Positions 11,116 through 22,800 of a stretch of 64,000 nucleotides of DNA are shown piece after piece (within the stretch, counting starts at the first letter, position 1; every line of letters starts with the position of its first letter). Source of the DNA: Pegoplata infirma (taxonomy: Eukaryota; Arthropoda; Insecta; Diptera; Anthomyiidae); the NCBI GenBank assembly GCA_963921195.1, contig OY992538.1:239809462-239873461 (forward strand), written 5' to 3'. The notes beneath the pieces are model-generated. The model saw only the letters and a program-made list of their open reading frames with translations, was not told the DNA's origin and ran no database searches. A program made the translations under genes and the position numbers.

Positions 11116-13472
11116 AATTGGTTTTTGGGGTTCTGTTCGCTAATGTCCCGTCTAATCGAATGGGTTTGTGTGCCCTTAACTTGAAAAGCTGGTTTTATGT
11201 TTGCACTTTAATATTTTGGAGATGCATCATGCAGATATTATAAAAAATATTTTTTTGTATATCAATTAAGAAATGAAGCAATTGTAATTATAATTAAACC
11301 TTCTTTAATTCCTTCAATTAGCATTTAAGTAAATATACTTATCCACTTTAATTTATAGTTTTCTATTTATTATTATTATTAATATTATTATATTCTATTA
11401 AAATATATTTATGTAAAAAATGTACATATATGATATGTATTATTATTTTTTGTTTTTCATTTACTGTTAAGCCAAGGAGTTTATATATAAAGAAAATATA
11501 TAAAGCCAACAAGTGGTTATTTTTAAGGTGTGGCCCCAATGTTAGTACATATTTAATGTGTCTTTTAAAAAATTAATTAAACTAAAATTAAGAAAATTAA
11601 AAAAATATTAATTATTCCTTAGTGGCATTGGAGCAAATGTACCACTAGGCAACCAATATCACAAGAAAATCTACTTTCTTAAATAAACTTCTTGGTTTAA
11701 TGTAAATCACAAATTTTATTGTTGTTGAAAAGCTGTTATTTATAATACATTAGTTCTTATGGTCGCAATTAAACAATGCAAATAGAAATAAAAAATAATA
11801 TGAAACAAAAAAATTATGGCGTTTTAAATCAAATGTGGTTTTCTGGAAAGGGCATCCTTTTAACTACAAAAGTAGTTGTTTTACTAGGAAAAATATGAAA
11901 CAAGTACATTCAGCCAAAAAACTCTTTCGTAAAATCTGTAAAACAACTTTCAGTTCAATAAGCAAGCAATTTTTCTGCTGAAATTAATCGGGGCTATTCC
12001 TGTTGTCATAAACGCGTTTAAAACGCGACGAAGGTAATTTTTGGTATTCCTAAATACGTTGGAGATGATACAGACGAAAAACATATGTTTTTTTCGTTAT
12101 CGTCGACATTCGACGTATTCCTCAATTCGTCTTCGACGGCAGATTCATACAATTTTGTTCGACATCTTTTTTGGCGCGTTTTTATAGAAAATTGTGTTTT
12201 TTTTAACTAAATCAATAAAACTCATAGAATTTTCTTTTAAATATCAATTTAGTGTTTTATTTTTGTATAAATTATGTAATAAAAATGCCTCCGGCAGAAT
12301 AAAAACCATGAAAATGCAAACTGCATTTGTTCCCGGACTGTGCCACACAGGGACGGATTTTTGTTTATGGCGATTTTTTGTTTAATTTCTGAAGTTTAAA
12401 ATACTTATTCTTAATTTTTTAATTTTATATATTATAGTAAGATTGAAAATAAACATAAAATATGACCCGCAACATAATTTTAATTAATTTACAATTCATG
12501 TTATTTTATATGTTTTGTTGTTTTTTTGTGTTTTGCTAGTGATGACAAAAATTAATCGATATTCCTTCACCGATACCACTGAAGTATTGTAGAATGTGGT
12601 GAAACTCGGTCGTCGAAAGTGAAACTCATATTCATCTCATAAGGATGAATATTTTAATTAACAAGGGAAGTCTCCCTGGTGTCACCATCCGATCTTCATG
12701 AAATTTGGATATGTTGTGTAAAACGAAAATTAAAACGACATGTATTTTGTTTTAGCGACCCAAACTTATTTTTAGGGTGGTCGATTTGTATGGGGGGAAG
12801 TTGACCTTTTTCCGATTTTTACGATTAACGCCCATTCAATCAAAATTAATATAGCGTTGAACTATATTCAATTTGAGCTATCTGCTCGATTGACGAAAAT
12901 GAGTTTTTGGTGGCAAAATGTTCGCTGGCATAAGTGTCATATATGGTATTAATTTCAGAACAAAAAAATTATTTTAAGACTATTTTATTGGAAAAATAGC
13001 ATGAGCTATGTGAAACCATATGTTTTTATAAATAAAAATTTAAGCTATCTACGGTATAGTTTACAAGAGTAAACTTTTAAATTAAAATTTTTTGATATTA
13101 TCACTTTTTAGACGGTTTTCCATCAATAAAAATAATGGCATATTTTTTTTTTGGGAAATTTCACCTCCTTTCCGCGGTTAAAAACGCGGTCTTTGACCCT
13201 TATTTCGATGCGGAGCAAAAACGGTTTAACTTTTTGCATATTTTATTTGCCCATTCGATTGTTCAGCAAACACAAGTGTTATGACATTTTTCGCAAGCTT
13301 CATAAAGGTTCCAAATAATGGCGATAAAGCGCGAAAAAATCGATGATTTAAAAAAAAAAAATTAAAAAGTATTTTTTTAACACCTGTAATGGAAGGGCTT
13401 AAAAAATCGAGAAATATGGTACCAAATTCACATTTTTATCATAATCCGTTAAAAAGTAATAAAGCTTTAAAG
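11116..13472. other. dnr1 3' UTR and spacer
   Basis: The first several hundred bases are AT-rich with several AATAAA-type motifs (for example near 11684) and are probably the dnr1 3' UTR. From about 12780 to 13350 there is a dispersed repeat whose motif (about 12850-12885, ATTCAATTTGAGCTATCTGC) reappears inverted near 44835-44880. No coding gene was seen. Confidence 0.5.
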
Positions 13473-14088
13473 CAATGGTTCTCAAATGGTGCGTCGCGAC
13501 CCCCTAGGGGGTCGCGGAAGCATATCTGGGGGGTCGCAAAAAGTCTAGTAAACTTCATAGTAAGAACATTAACATTTCTTTAATATAAAAACAATTTTTT
13601 TTTGTTAATTGTTGAGTTGTCAATATATGAAAATGTCCTACGTAAGGATCTACCAATGTAGCCAATTTTTAGCTTTCTAGCTCATCAATGGGCTTCAAAA
13701 AGCTCTGGATGGACAAAGTGTACACAATTAGGAAAAGATACAATCAAATTTATCCTTTTCTCCTTTCGTCTTTCCACCCTTACTACGGATCTTAAAAATC
13801 CAGAACCGTGTGGATCTTCTTAATATTTTCATCTTGATAGGTCAATGGAGGTCTTTTAAATTAGTTAAAAAGTGAAAAAAAACAAAATTTTAATTCGCCC
13901 GTATTTCAACTTTATACACAGTCCAAATTCGAACAATTTTAAGTCCAACTACTTCAAGATGTGCTCCCTCGGCAGTACAATAAGCCTGGCCAGCTTCTTA
14001 GCTCGTTCAGGGGCCTCAAAATTGGCTAAAATGTTACAAAATACTATTTTGCTACTCAAAAAACACAATTTTTAGATCTTATACCAAA

Positions 14089-14212
14089 TTCACACCTGAG
14101 GTGAAATCTCGTTCGAAAGAGATTTCGATCATATGCTTGTGTATAAAATAATACAGACCATATGATCGAAATCTGGTTCGAACGAGATTTTACCTCAGGT
14201 GTGAATAGGCCT
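14089..14212. repeat. Long imperfect hairpin
   Basis: An inverted repeat with arms CACACCTGAGGTGAAATCTC.. and ..GAGATTTTACCTCAGGTGTG (about 14091-14203), with GATTTCGATCATATG against CATATGATCGAAATC further in. The loop is about 25 nt around 14145. It is probably a small foldback transposon. Confidence 0.6.
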
Positions 14213-14395
14213 TAAGAGATAAAAAAATACCTTAAATGTTAAAAACTGATTTGGAAAAATCGGTTCATGTTTAGATCTAGCCGCCATACAAAAGTTCCCC
14301 TCACACAAAAAAAATTTTACCAACTACTTGGGAGGATATTCGTTTTTAAAGTTTTTTGCATATATTTAGCAAAAAATAGCATAATTTTATATAGA

Positions 14396-14520
14396 GTTCA
14401 CACTTGCGGCCTTAAACAAGTTGTTTAACAAAACACCAGTAACAGAATAAAAACGTAATGGACACAGAACAAAGACTTTTTTAAACACCTCACTCTTGAA
14501 CACCCAAAAACAGCAAGTGT
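14396..14520. repeat. Dispersed repeat, partner at 28208-28330
   Basis: The segment containing TTCACACTTGCGGCCTTAAA and CACCAGTAACAGAATAAAAA is repeated with few changes at 28208-28330, in the same orientation. No protein or terminal structure was recognised. Confidence 0.6.
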
Positions 14521-14775
14521 GAAGCCCACATTACCAAGTTTTTGCTTGTTTCTGATAAAACTTTGGAAAATATTCATAAGAGTATTTAACCTTGTGTAAT
14601 TTTTCAAACTTTAACCAAAATTATGCAAAAACTTGGTAAAATGTTACAAAATTTTTCATAATTAATGCAAAAAACTTTAAAAACGCATATTCTCCCAAGT
14701 TATTGGTAAAATATTTTTTTGTGTGTTTAAATTTGCCGAAAATGAAATTATAATCGTATTATTATAGGTATCCTA

Positions 14776-15348
14776 CACTCAAAAAATTATGTTAGTAAAA
14801 TCAACTGAAAATGTCAGTTAAAATAACTACTTTGCAAGTTGTTTTGGGGTCAACTACTTTTTCAGTTAAATCAACTAACAATGTTAGTTATTTTAACTAA
14901 CAAAAAACAACTGACTTATGTAGTAAAAACTACTTACATTTGTAGTCAAAAGCACAAAAATGTAGTAAAAATATAATAATCAATATATAATTTTTTTTTG
15001 GTCCAAAAAATTTTTTAGAAAACAAATTGAAGACCATATTTTTTCCAAGTTTTTTTTTTTTATTTAAAAAAAGTTGTGAAAAATAAAAAACAAAAATTTA
15101 TTTTTTGGAAAAAAAAACTTTGAAAATTTTTCATAGATAAAAAATAAAATTAACTACTTTAAATAACTGTTACTACATCACAGTACTTTTTTGTTAGTTG
15201 TTCAAAAAAAAACGAGTTAAAATAACTAACAGAAATAGTTGTTTGATATTTTTCATACAAAAACAACTGACTTTGTAGTTGAAAACAACTAACTACTGTA
15301 AAATATACAAACAACTAACATGCAGTAACTTACATAATTTTCTGAGTG
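14776..15348. mobile_element. TA-flanked MITE, CACTCAAAAAATTATG family, copy 1
   Basis: Begins CACTCAAAAAATTATG and ends CATAATTTTCTGAGTG, flanked by TA on both sides (14774-14775, 15349-15350). The interior repeats CAACTAAC/GTTAGTTG and TTTGTAGT motifs many times, as in copies at 17237 and 15670. It is 573 bp long with no coding capacity, and lies inside the candidate hAT element. Confidence 0.75.
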
Positions 15349-15492
15349 TATCGAAATTAAGCTCAAAGCATAATTTTAAATTTTAAAGAAATCGGACCAG
15401 TTCTACTGTAGTCCCCATACAAACCACCCACCTGTTATTCATAAAAATCTCTCAAAAATCATGAAAATAGGAAATATTTTATTATCCCCCTA

Positions 15493-15606
15493 ATTTTGTA
15501 AAACGCAACGCGCGCCGTGTTGTCAAAATTTCTGTGTAATTTGTTTTTGTTACAACAACAAATTGTATTGAAATTTTGGCAACGCGGCGCGTTGCGTTTT
15601 ACAAAA
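15493..15606. repeat. GC-rich inverted repeat hairpin
   Basis: The arms TTTTGTAAAACGCAACGCGC and GCGCGTTGCGTTTTACAAAA enclose GCCGTGTTGTCAAAATTTC and its near complement, with a loop of about 35 nt. It stands out from the AT-rich surroundings. Function is unknown; it may be a small foldback element. Confidence 0.6.
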
Positions 15607-15669
15607 TAAGGCCATAAATTTTTACCTTTTAAAAACTAATTTGGCCAGTAGTTAAGTAAAAGCGGTCTA

Positions 15670-16742
15670 CACTCAGAAAATTATTGCAGTTACTACATGA
15701 CGGTCGTTTGTGTAGTAAGTAGTAGCTGTTGTTTTTAACTACAATTTCGGTCGTTTTTGTATGAAAAAATCTCAAACAACTTTTTTTGTAGTAGTTTCAA
15801 AAAATAACTACAAAAAATATACTACACTGTAGCAATAGTTGATTTATGTAGTTGTTTTTAGTTTTTTTTCTAAAACTCGTTTTTTTCTAGAAATTTTTAT
15901 TGCAAACGAATGTGTCGAGCGAGTTGGTCGTGCGGGATGCGGAAGGAATTATTTTTATACCAAATAAATAATATCTAAATAAATTAAATTACAATTTATT
16001 AAATTTAATTATAACAAAAAATATGTTTTTGGAAAAATATTCTTGAGCGAAAGAAAATAAGTGGATAAATGAGATAACAAGTGTGTATAATATAGCGCTC
16101 ACATAAGCGTGCGTAAAAACCAATCGGAAAAAAACAAAATAAAATGTGTGCAGTGTTTTGTTTTCTTATGAGCGCGCCATCTTCTTTTCTTTGTATACAC
16201 AACAGAGCAGGTACATACTTTTTTGAAACATTTCAAATTAATTCTTTTTTTTTATAAATCAATTTTGCCAAAGCATTTCGTTTTTTTTTTTATTCCAGAC
16301 AAATTTTGATCAGTAGCGGTGAAAATTTGAAATGAACTATTAAAAAAAACAAAGGTAAATACAATCAATTTATTTTGTTTAACATTTTATTAATATAATT
16401 TTTTTCTTCTATAATTCCAGATAAATACATCAAAAAATTGTCATCATGTCGAAATTCTATACAACCAACTGAAATGTATTGCTTTTTAAATAAATAAATA
16501 TCAATCATTTAAACGTTTAAGAAATTTTTTAAATAAAATTTCAGGCAATTGTAGAAAAAACAACTGTATTAAACAGTTTTGTAGTAGTTTTAACTACATT
16601 TTGTAGTTGAAAATCAATAGTTAAAAACAACAACATGTTCAGTTGTTTTTACCGTTTATGTAGTGGACGCCTTTTCAACGACAAAATGTAGTCAAAACAA
16701 CTGTCTTTTGTAGTAGATTTTACCGACATACTTTTTTGAGTG
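15670..16742. mobile_element. TA-flanked MITE, CACTC family, long copy with unrelated core
   Basis: Starts CACTCAGAAAATTAT and ends ACTTTTTTGAGTG with TA on both sides. The outer ~230 bp at each end carry the family's TAGTTGTTT/AACAACT repeats. The middle (about 15890-16550) is different: it contains ATTCCAG acceptor-like sites before 16300 and 16421, a possible donor AAAG|GTAAAT near 16354, and a seven-codon ATG frame at 16446. This looks like foreign sequence carried within the element. Confidence 0.6.
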
Positions 16743-17236
16743 TACTTTCAGTAAAAGGGCCTATTTCTGTTTGTTTTCTACACTAAAGGTTCCGACAAAA
16801 TTTGTCGGAGTACTCTGTTCTACAGAGTACCATCTCTAAAAATAGAGATACCATCATACAAAAAATGTGTAAGTGCGAAAGAGAAAGGAACAAAATCCAC
16901 TCTCTGGCACAGAGTACTCCGTCATTGTGAATTCAGCTTAATGGAAGATCTCACAAAATGTAGATCTAATCGGTCAGTGCATGTTTGGACTTGAGACCAA
17001 TTTTGCGAATATTATATAATCGGTCTTGACCGACTAAAATTTTCTCACTTGTTTTTTTATGGGAGGGTGGGGGGGTCACGAGAAATTAAAAATATTGAGA
17101 AGGGGTCACGAAGCAAAAGTTAGTGAGAAGCTCTGCTCTATGACAAATTATTTTCAATTTGTCAATAATATTTTAATTTTTTGTGTTATAAAAACGTAAA
17201 AAGGAAATTGATAAATAAAATCAAAATAAATTAATA

Positions 17237-17762
17237 CACTCAAAAAATTATGTTAGTAAAATCAACTGAAAATATCAGTTTAAAAATAACTACTTTGTAA
17301 GTTGTTTTGGTGTCAACTACTTTTTCAGTTAATTTAACTTACAATGTTAGTTATTTTAACTGACAAAAAACAACTGATTTATGTAGTAAAAACTACTTAC
17401 ATTTGTAGTCAAAACAACTAACATGTAGTAAAAATAAAATAATCAATATAAATATTTTTTTTTCAAAAAAATTTTTCAGAAAAAAAAATTTAAGACCAAA
17501 TTTTTTTCAATTTTTATTTTTTGGAAAAAAACGTTGAAAATTTTTCAGAAATAAATAAAATAAAATTAACTACTTTAAGTAACTGTTACTACATTACAGT
17601 ACTTTTTTGTTAGTTATTCAAAAAAACTACTTAAAATAACTAACAGAAATAGTTGTTTGATATTTTTCATACAAAAACAACAGACTTTGTAGTTGAAAAC
17701 AACTAACTACTGTAATATATACAAACAACTAACATGTAGTAACTTACATAATTTTCTGAGTG
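17237..17762. mobile_element. TA-flanked MITE, CACTCAAAAAATTATG family, copy 2
   Basis: A 526-bp element close in sequence to copy 1 along its whole length: CACTCAAAAAATTATG at the left, CATAATTTTCTGAGTG at the right, TA at 17235-17236 and 17763-17764. It has no coding capacity. Confidence 0.75.
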
Positions 17763-17869
17763 TAAATAAAAATAAATAATTACTTTTTTTAAAGATAAAT
17801 TAAATGTAAGATAAAAGAAAGCTAAAGTTAATTTTGCTGTCATAACTTAAAACACCATTCATTTAGCAA

Positions 17870-18705
17870 AACCTATGGAATCCCAGACGTATGTTTCGAT
17901 GAATTACAAATGGAATGTTAAAGTGAGTATACCCCCATTCCGAAGACACCAATAAGGTTTAATAGATTTTTAGTTAAAAATTAGTGTTTGGTAATAATTT
18001 TCTATTTTTACAGGGTACTGGTAAATATATTTTTGAAGCTATGGCGAATCCTTCACTACAATAAAGAGCGTGGACACCAGTCCTGCCTTTAGTTATAAAA
18101 TTAAAACCTAAAAACGCAAAGCCAAGGGAGTCCAGACCAGGGGTAACTCATGAATAGTAGTGTCAGTAATAACGAAGTCGTTATCTACAGATGGCAATCT
18201 TTTTTTGGAAAGTATTTGGGAACAATTTGGGAATAACGAAAAATAAACATTAAAAAGTTTTAAAATTATGAATGAAAATTATTGTTGTGTCACTTGAAAA
18301 TAAAAAAAATACTTAGTATACTATATAATAAAAATAAGAAATGAATATAATTAAATCAAAACAACCAGCAAAATTAAACGAAAAATAAAAGGTAAACAAA
18401 ATTTCCAGCTTTCCGAGATACCATTTGTAAAACTAACACTACCTTTAAACGTCAAAAAGAATTGACTCTTGCATAGTCTTTATATATTAAAGTTTTTGGT
18501 CCAGACCTGTTTTGATGAGTTACAAATGGAATGACAAAGTAAGTGTTCCTCCATACCAAGAGACCAATGAGGTTTACCAGTTTTTTAAATTAAAAATTTA
18601 TGTTGTGTAATAATTTTCTATTTTTACAGGATGCTTTTAAATAAATTCGTGAAGCTATAGCGGATCCTTCACTTCAAAAAGAAGCGTAGGCTGCAGTCAC
18701 TGGAG
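17870..18705 (+). pseudogene. Tandemly duplicated two-exon-like gene fragment
   Basis: Two related blocks (about 17870-18080 and 18505-18705) each contain a segment translating as CFDELQMEx, then a GTGAGT/GTAAGT-like donor. About 110 bp of similar intron-like sequence follows, ending in CTATTTTTACAG, and then a segment translating in part as EAMANPSLQ / EAIADPSLQKEA. Both copies have stops, so neither is a working gene. The parent gene was not recognised. A short dispersed repeat (18140-18258) lies between the blocks. Confidence 0.45.
18140..18258. repeat. Dispersed ~120-bp repeat, partner at 28021-28140
   Basis: Contains GGGGTAACTCATGAATA, AATAACGAAGTCGTTATC and GGAAAGTATTTGGGAAC in the same order and orientation as at 28021-28140, with a few substitutions. 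The short palindrome AACGAAGTCGTT is kept in both. Confidence 0.65.
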
Positions 18706-19878
18706 AAAATTGTACAAAAAGGGTCAGTTGGTCGGTGTTAAATTAAATCCTACACAACATTTATTATATTAATATGAATTTATTATATTAATATGAATTT
18801 ATTCTATTAAAAATTTTAAATTCAACAAATATAATATATATTATGTACAAATTTTTACAAAAATTTAATAAAAAAATTTTTTTAGCATTAATGTGGTAAT
18901 TTTTATCATTATTCTTAGTCGCCTTTTCTAATCATTTTGGTATATTTCACCATATTTCTTTTGGTATATTTTACCAAGTTTTTGCTTAAATAGCATAAGC
19001 ATTTTCTTCAACATTTTTTACATAAGTGTTTTGGCTAAATTGCGAAAACTACTTTGTCGGTTGTAGTTTTAGCATAGTTGCTCACTCCGACCCAGATTGC
19101 GTTATTCAAGGAAATAAACAAAAAAATCATAAAAAGTATTTTCCACAGAAAAAAATAAATGAAAATAAAAAAAAGAATAATTTATTCCAATATTTTAAAA
19201 TCAACTAATAAAAACTGTTGAGTAGCAGGTTTCTCTGCTGAACACGCTCAATGGTTTTATTTTGTTTTTTTTTTATTGCAGGAAATGATATGGTTCATCT
19301 GATAACTTTCCATGATCAGCATTTTCCTGTTCCAAAGCAGCTGTCAAATAACTTGTCAAAAATTCGTGGCTACCCGAGTGCATTTTGAAATGCAACTCTA
19401 TTTCACTTCTATTCTTTTCTACGAGTGTAAATATAAATATTCATGGGCGTCCAACATAGTGTCTCTTCACAATACAGCAAATTTTTCACATGTATTTTGT
19501 TGTTGGCACAATAACAAAATACATGTAGAAATTTTGCTGTCTGCTGCTGTGTTGTGAAGAGACACATAGCTTGTTGCTAATGTATAGGCCCCCTTTACAA
19601 CGAATAGTTTTTTAGTACCATCATCTCGAAAAAGTTCTTTTTTTCGTTAATTCTAGTACCATTTTCGAAATTCAGCTTTTCCATCCCTACTTTGTTTATT
19701 AAAATAAAATAACGAGTAAATGTTTTTATTTGTGTGCTAAAAAAGAAGATAAAATTAGAATTTAACAAAATAATGGTCAAAATTTAAAGAAGTAAATACA
19801 TGTAGATTATGAAACAATATAAAATAAAACAAACATTTTCTTTCCAGCACTTAAAGGAAGATCTTACTACGATATACA
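18706..19878. other. Upstream region of Cpsf160
   Basis: AT-rich. A hairpin lies at 19457-19568. A pyrimidine-rich acceptor ..TTTCTTTCCAG ends at 19847, 31 bases before the Cpsf160 ATG, which suggests an intron in its 5' UTR. Confidence 0.45.
19457..19568. repeat. Imperfect hairpin upstream of Cpsf160
   Basis: The left arm TAGTGTCTCTTCACAA..CAGCAAATTTT..ACATGTATTTTG pairs with the right arm CAAAATACATGT..AAATTTTGCTG..TTGTGAAGAGACACATA, with a loop of about 15 nt. It is shorter than most MITEs; a small foldback element is the simplest explanation. Confidence 0.6.
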
Positions 19879-22800
19879 ATGTTTTCCATTTGTAAACAGT
19901 CACATCCAGCTACTGCCGTGGAATTTGCAATCACATGCCGGTTTTTTAATAATGCCGAAGAAAATGTTGTGGTGGCTGGTGCGAATATTTTAAAAGTTTA
20001 TAGAATTTATCCAAATATTGATGCAGCACAACGCCAACCAAAGATAAACCCCAATGATTTGCGAACACCGTCAAAAATGCGTTTGGAGTGTTTAGCATCG
20101 TACACTTTATACGGAAATGTAATGTCCTTGCAAAGTGTAACGCTGACGGGTTCTATGCGAGATGCTCTCCTAATAAGCTTCAAGGACGCAAAACTGTCTG
20201 TCGTGCAGCATGATCCTGACACATTCGCGTTGAAAACTTTGTCTTTGCACTTTTTTGAAGAGGATGACATTCGGGATGGCTGGACTGGTCGCTACTACAT
20301 TCCAATGGTGCGAGTGGATCCAGATGCTCGCTGTGCTGTCATGTTGGTATACGGTAAGCGTTTAGTTGTTCTGCCATTTCGCAAAGAGAACGGCATTGAT
20401 GAAATCGAATTGGCCGATGTTAAACCCATAAAGAAGGCGCCAACCGCAATAGTGGCCCGCACACCGATCCTGGCATCCTATCTAATAGCTCTGCGTGATC
20501 TTGATGAAAAAATTGACAATGTTTTAGATTTACAGTTTCTGCACGGCTATTATGAACCAACTTTACTAATATTATACGAACCAGTACGTACATTCCCTGG
20601 CCGAGTAGCTGTTCGCGCAGACACTTGTGTCTTGGTGGCAATCTCGTTAAATATACAGCAGCGAGTTCATCCTATCATATGGACTGTAACAGGGCTGCCG
20701 TTTGACTGTTTACAGGTATTTCCCATACATAAACCCATTGGCGGTTGCTTAGTTACCACCGTAAATGCGATAATCTATCTGAACCAGAGTGTACCGCCAT
20801 ATGGTGTGTCTCTGAACAGTTCTGCCGATCACAGTACCAATTTTCCCCTGAAGCCCCAGGACGGTGTGCGAATAAGTCTTGATGCGGCCAACATTACTTT
20901 TATAGATGTCGACAAGTTGGTAGTGTCGTTGCGAACGGGTGACCTCTATGTAGTCACTCTTTGCGTTGATTCCATGCGAACCGTAAGGAACTTCCATTTC
21001 CACAAGGCTGCGGCAAGTGTACTTACAAGCTGCATGTGTGTGTGTCAAAGTGAATACTTGTTTTTGGGATCACGTTTAGGCAACTCTCTACTTTTGCATT
21101 TTACCGAGGAGGACCAAAGCACAGTTATAACACTGGACGAAGTTGAAATGCCTAATGCAGCAACTAATGTCAGTGATGAGTCACGTAAAGCTCGGCGAAT
21201 TGAAGATGAAGAACTTGAAGTGTACGGTTCTGGCACAAAGACATCGGTTCAGTTGCGCAAGTACATATTTGAAGTATGTGACAGTTTGCTAAATGTTGGT
21301 CCGATTAACTTTATGTGCGCCGGCGAACGTGTGGAGTTCGAAGAGGGTGGAACCACTTTACGTCCTCAAGCCAGCCAATTGCACGACTTGAAAATAGATG
21401 TTGTAGCATCGAGCGGTCATAGTAAGAATGGGGCGCTATGCGTTTTTGTCAACTGCATCAATCCGCAAGTAATAACATCATTCGAGCTAGAAGGGTGCCT
21501 AGACGTTTGGACGGTTTATGATGATGTAAGCAAAAAGACATCCCGCCAGGACCATCACGATTTTATGATATTGTCACAAAGGACAGCAACTTTGGTTCTA
21601 CAAACAGGCGAAGAGATAAACGAAATCGAAAGTACTGGGTTTAGCTGCAACCAACCAACAATTTTCGTCGGCAATTTGGGGCAAAATCGTTTCATTGTTC
21701 AGGTTACTACACGTTCAGTTCGTCTTTTGCAAGGCAAGCGTCTCATACAGAATGTGCCAATAGATGAAGGAGCTCCTGTGGTACAAGTGTCAACTGCCGA
21801 TCCGTATGTTTGCTTGCGAGTGCTCCATGGCAAAGTGATAACTCTGGCGCTGCGTGAAACGAAAGGTACCCCACGATTGGCCATCAATAAGAATACAATC
21901 AGCAGTATACCAGCAGTAGTTTCTCTGGCGGCGTACAAGGACTTATCAGGACTATTTTCGACTAGATCGGACGATGTCTTGAATCTTACAGGTAGTGGAG
22001 CTAACTCCTTATACAGTGGTCTGGGTTATATGAAAGCAGAGCCTGATATGAAAATTGAAGATGAAGAAGACTTGTTGTATGGTGAGTCGGGAAATGCCTT
22101 TAAAATGAACAGCATGGCTGACTTGGCTAAACAATCAAGACATAAAAATTCTGACTGGTGGAGACGTTTGATGGTTCAAGTGAAACCTACTTACTGGTTA
22201 ATAGTCGCCAGGGAAAGCGGTACACTTGAAATTTACTCCATGCCCGATATGAAACTTATGTACTTGGTCAATGACGTGGGCAATGGAGACACAGTTCTTA
22301 CAGATTCAATGGAATTTGTACCCGCTACACTCAATCAACAGGACAACAAACAAGGTATTCTCTTAAATTGTATGCCACAACATGTTAACTCTCCACTTGT
22401 TCTCGAAATATCAATGGTTGGATTGGGCAATCAAGGCAGTCGTCCTTTACTTATGATCCGCACACGTTTGGAAGTTTTAATATACCAGGCGTATCGTTAC
22501 GGCAAAGGCCATATGAAGGTGCGATTTCGCAAAATACAAAGTATTAATATTTGGGACGAAGAATCCAAATCTATGGAGGTTGACGATGAGGAGAGTGACA
22601 GTGAGCTTGAATCGTACAATTTGCAAGATCGGTACATTAGCAAACTGCGATATTTTTCAAATATATCGGGATTGAACGGTGTCGTTGTGTGTGGCCCAAA
22701 CCCATGCTTTACGTTTTTGACTGGAAAGGGGGAATTGAGAGTGCACAAAATATTTGGAAATGGGTCTATGCGTAGCTTTTCATCATTTAATAATGTTAAT

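Larger units (their letters stand above)
13473..17135. mobile_element. Candidate old hAT-like element with nested MITEs
   Basis: The left edge reads CAATGGTTCTCAAA followed by GGTCGCGACC-type sequence (13473-13540). The right edge reads GGGGTCACGAAGC..TGAGAAGCTCTG (17100-17135). These resemble the CA(G/A)NGGTTCTCAA termini and subterminal GGGTCGCGA motifs of hAT elements. Flanking octamers (CTTTAAAG and CTCTATGA) agree only partly, as expected for an old copy or a chance pairing. No transposase frame survives, and much of the inside is later insertions. Confidence 0.35.
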
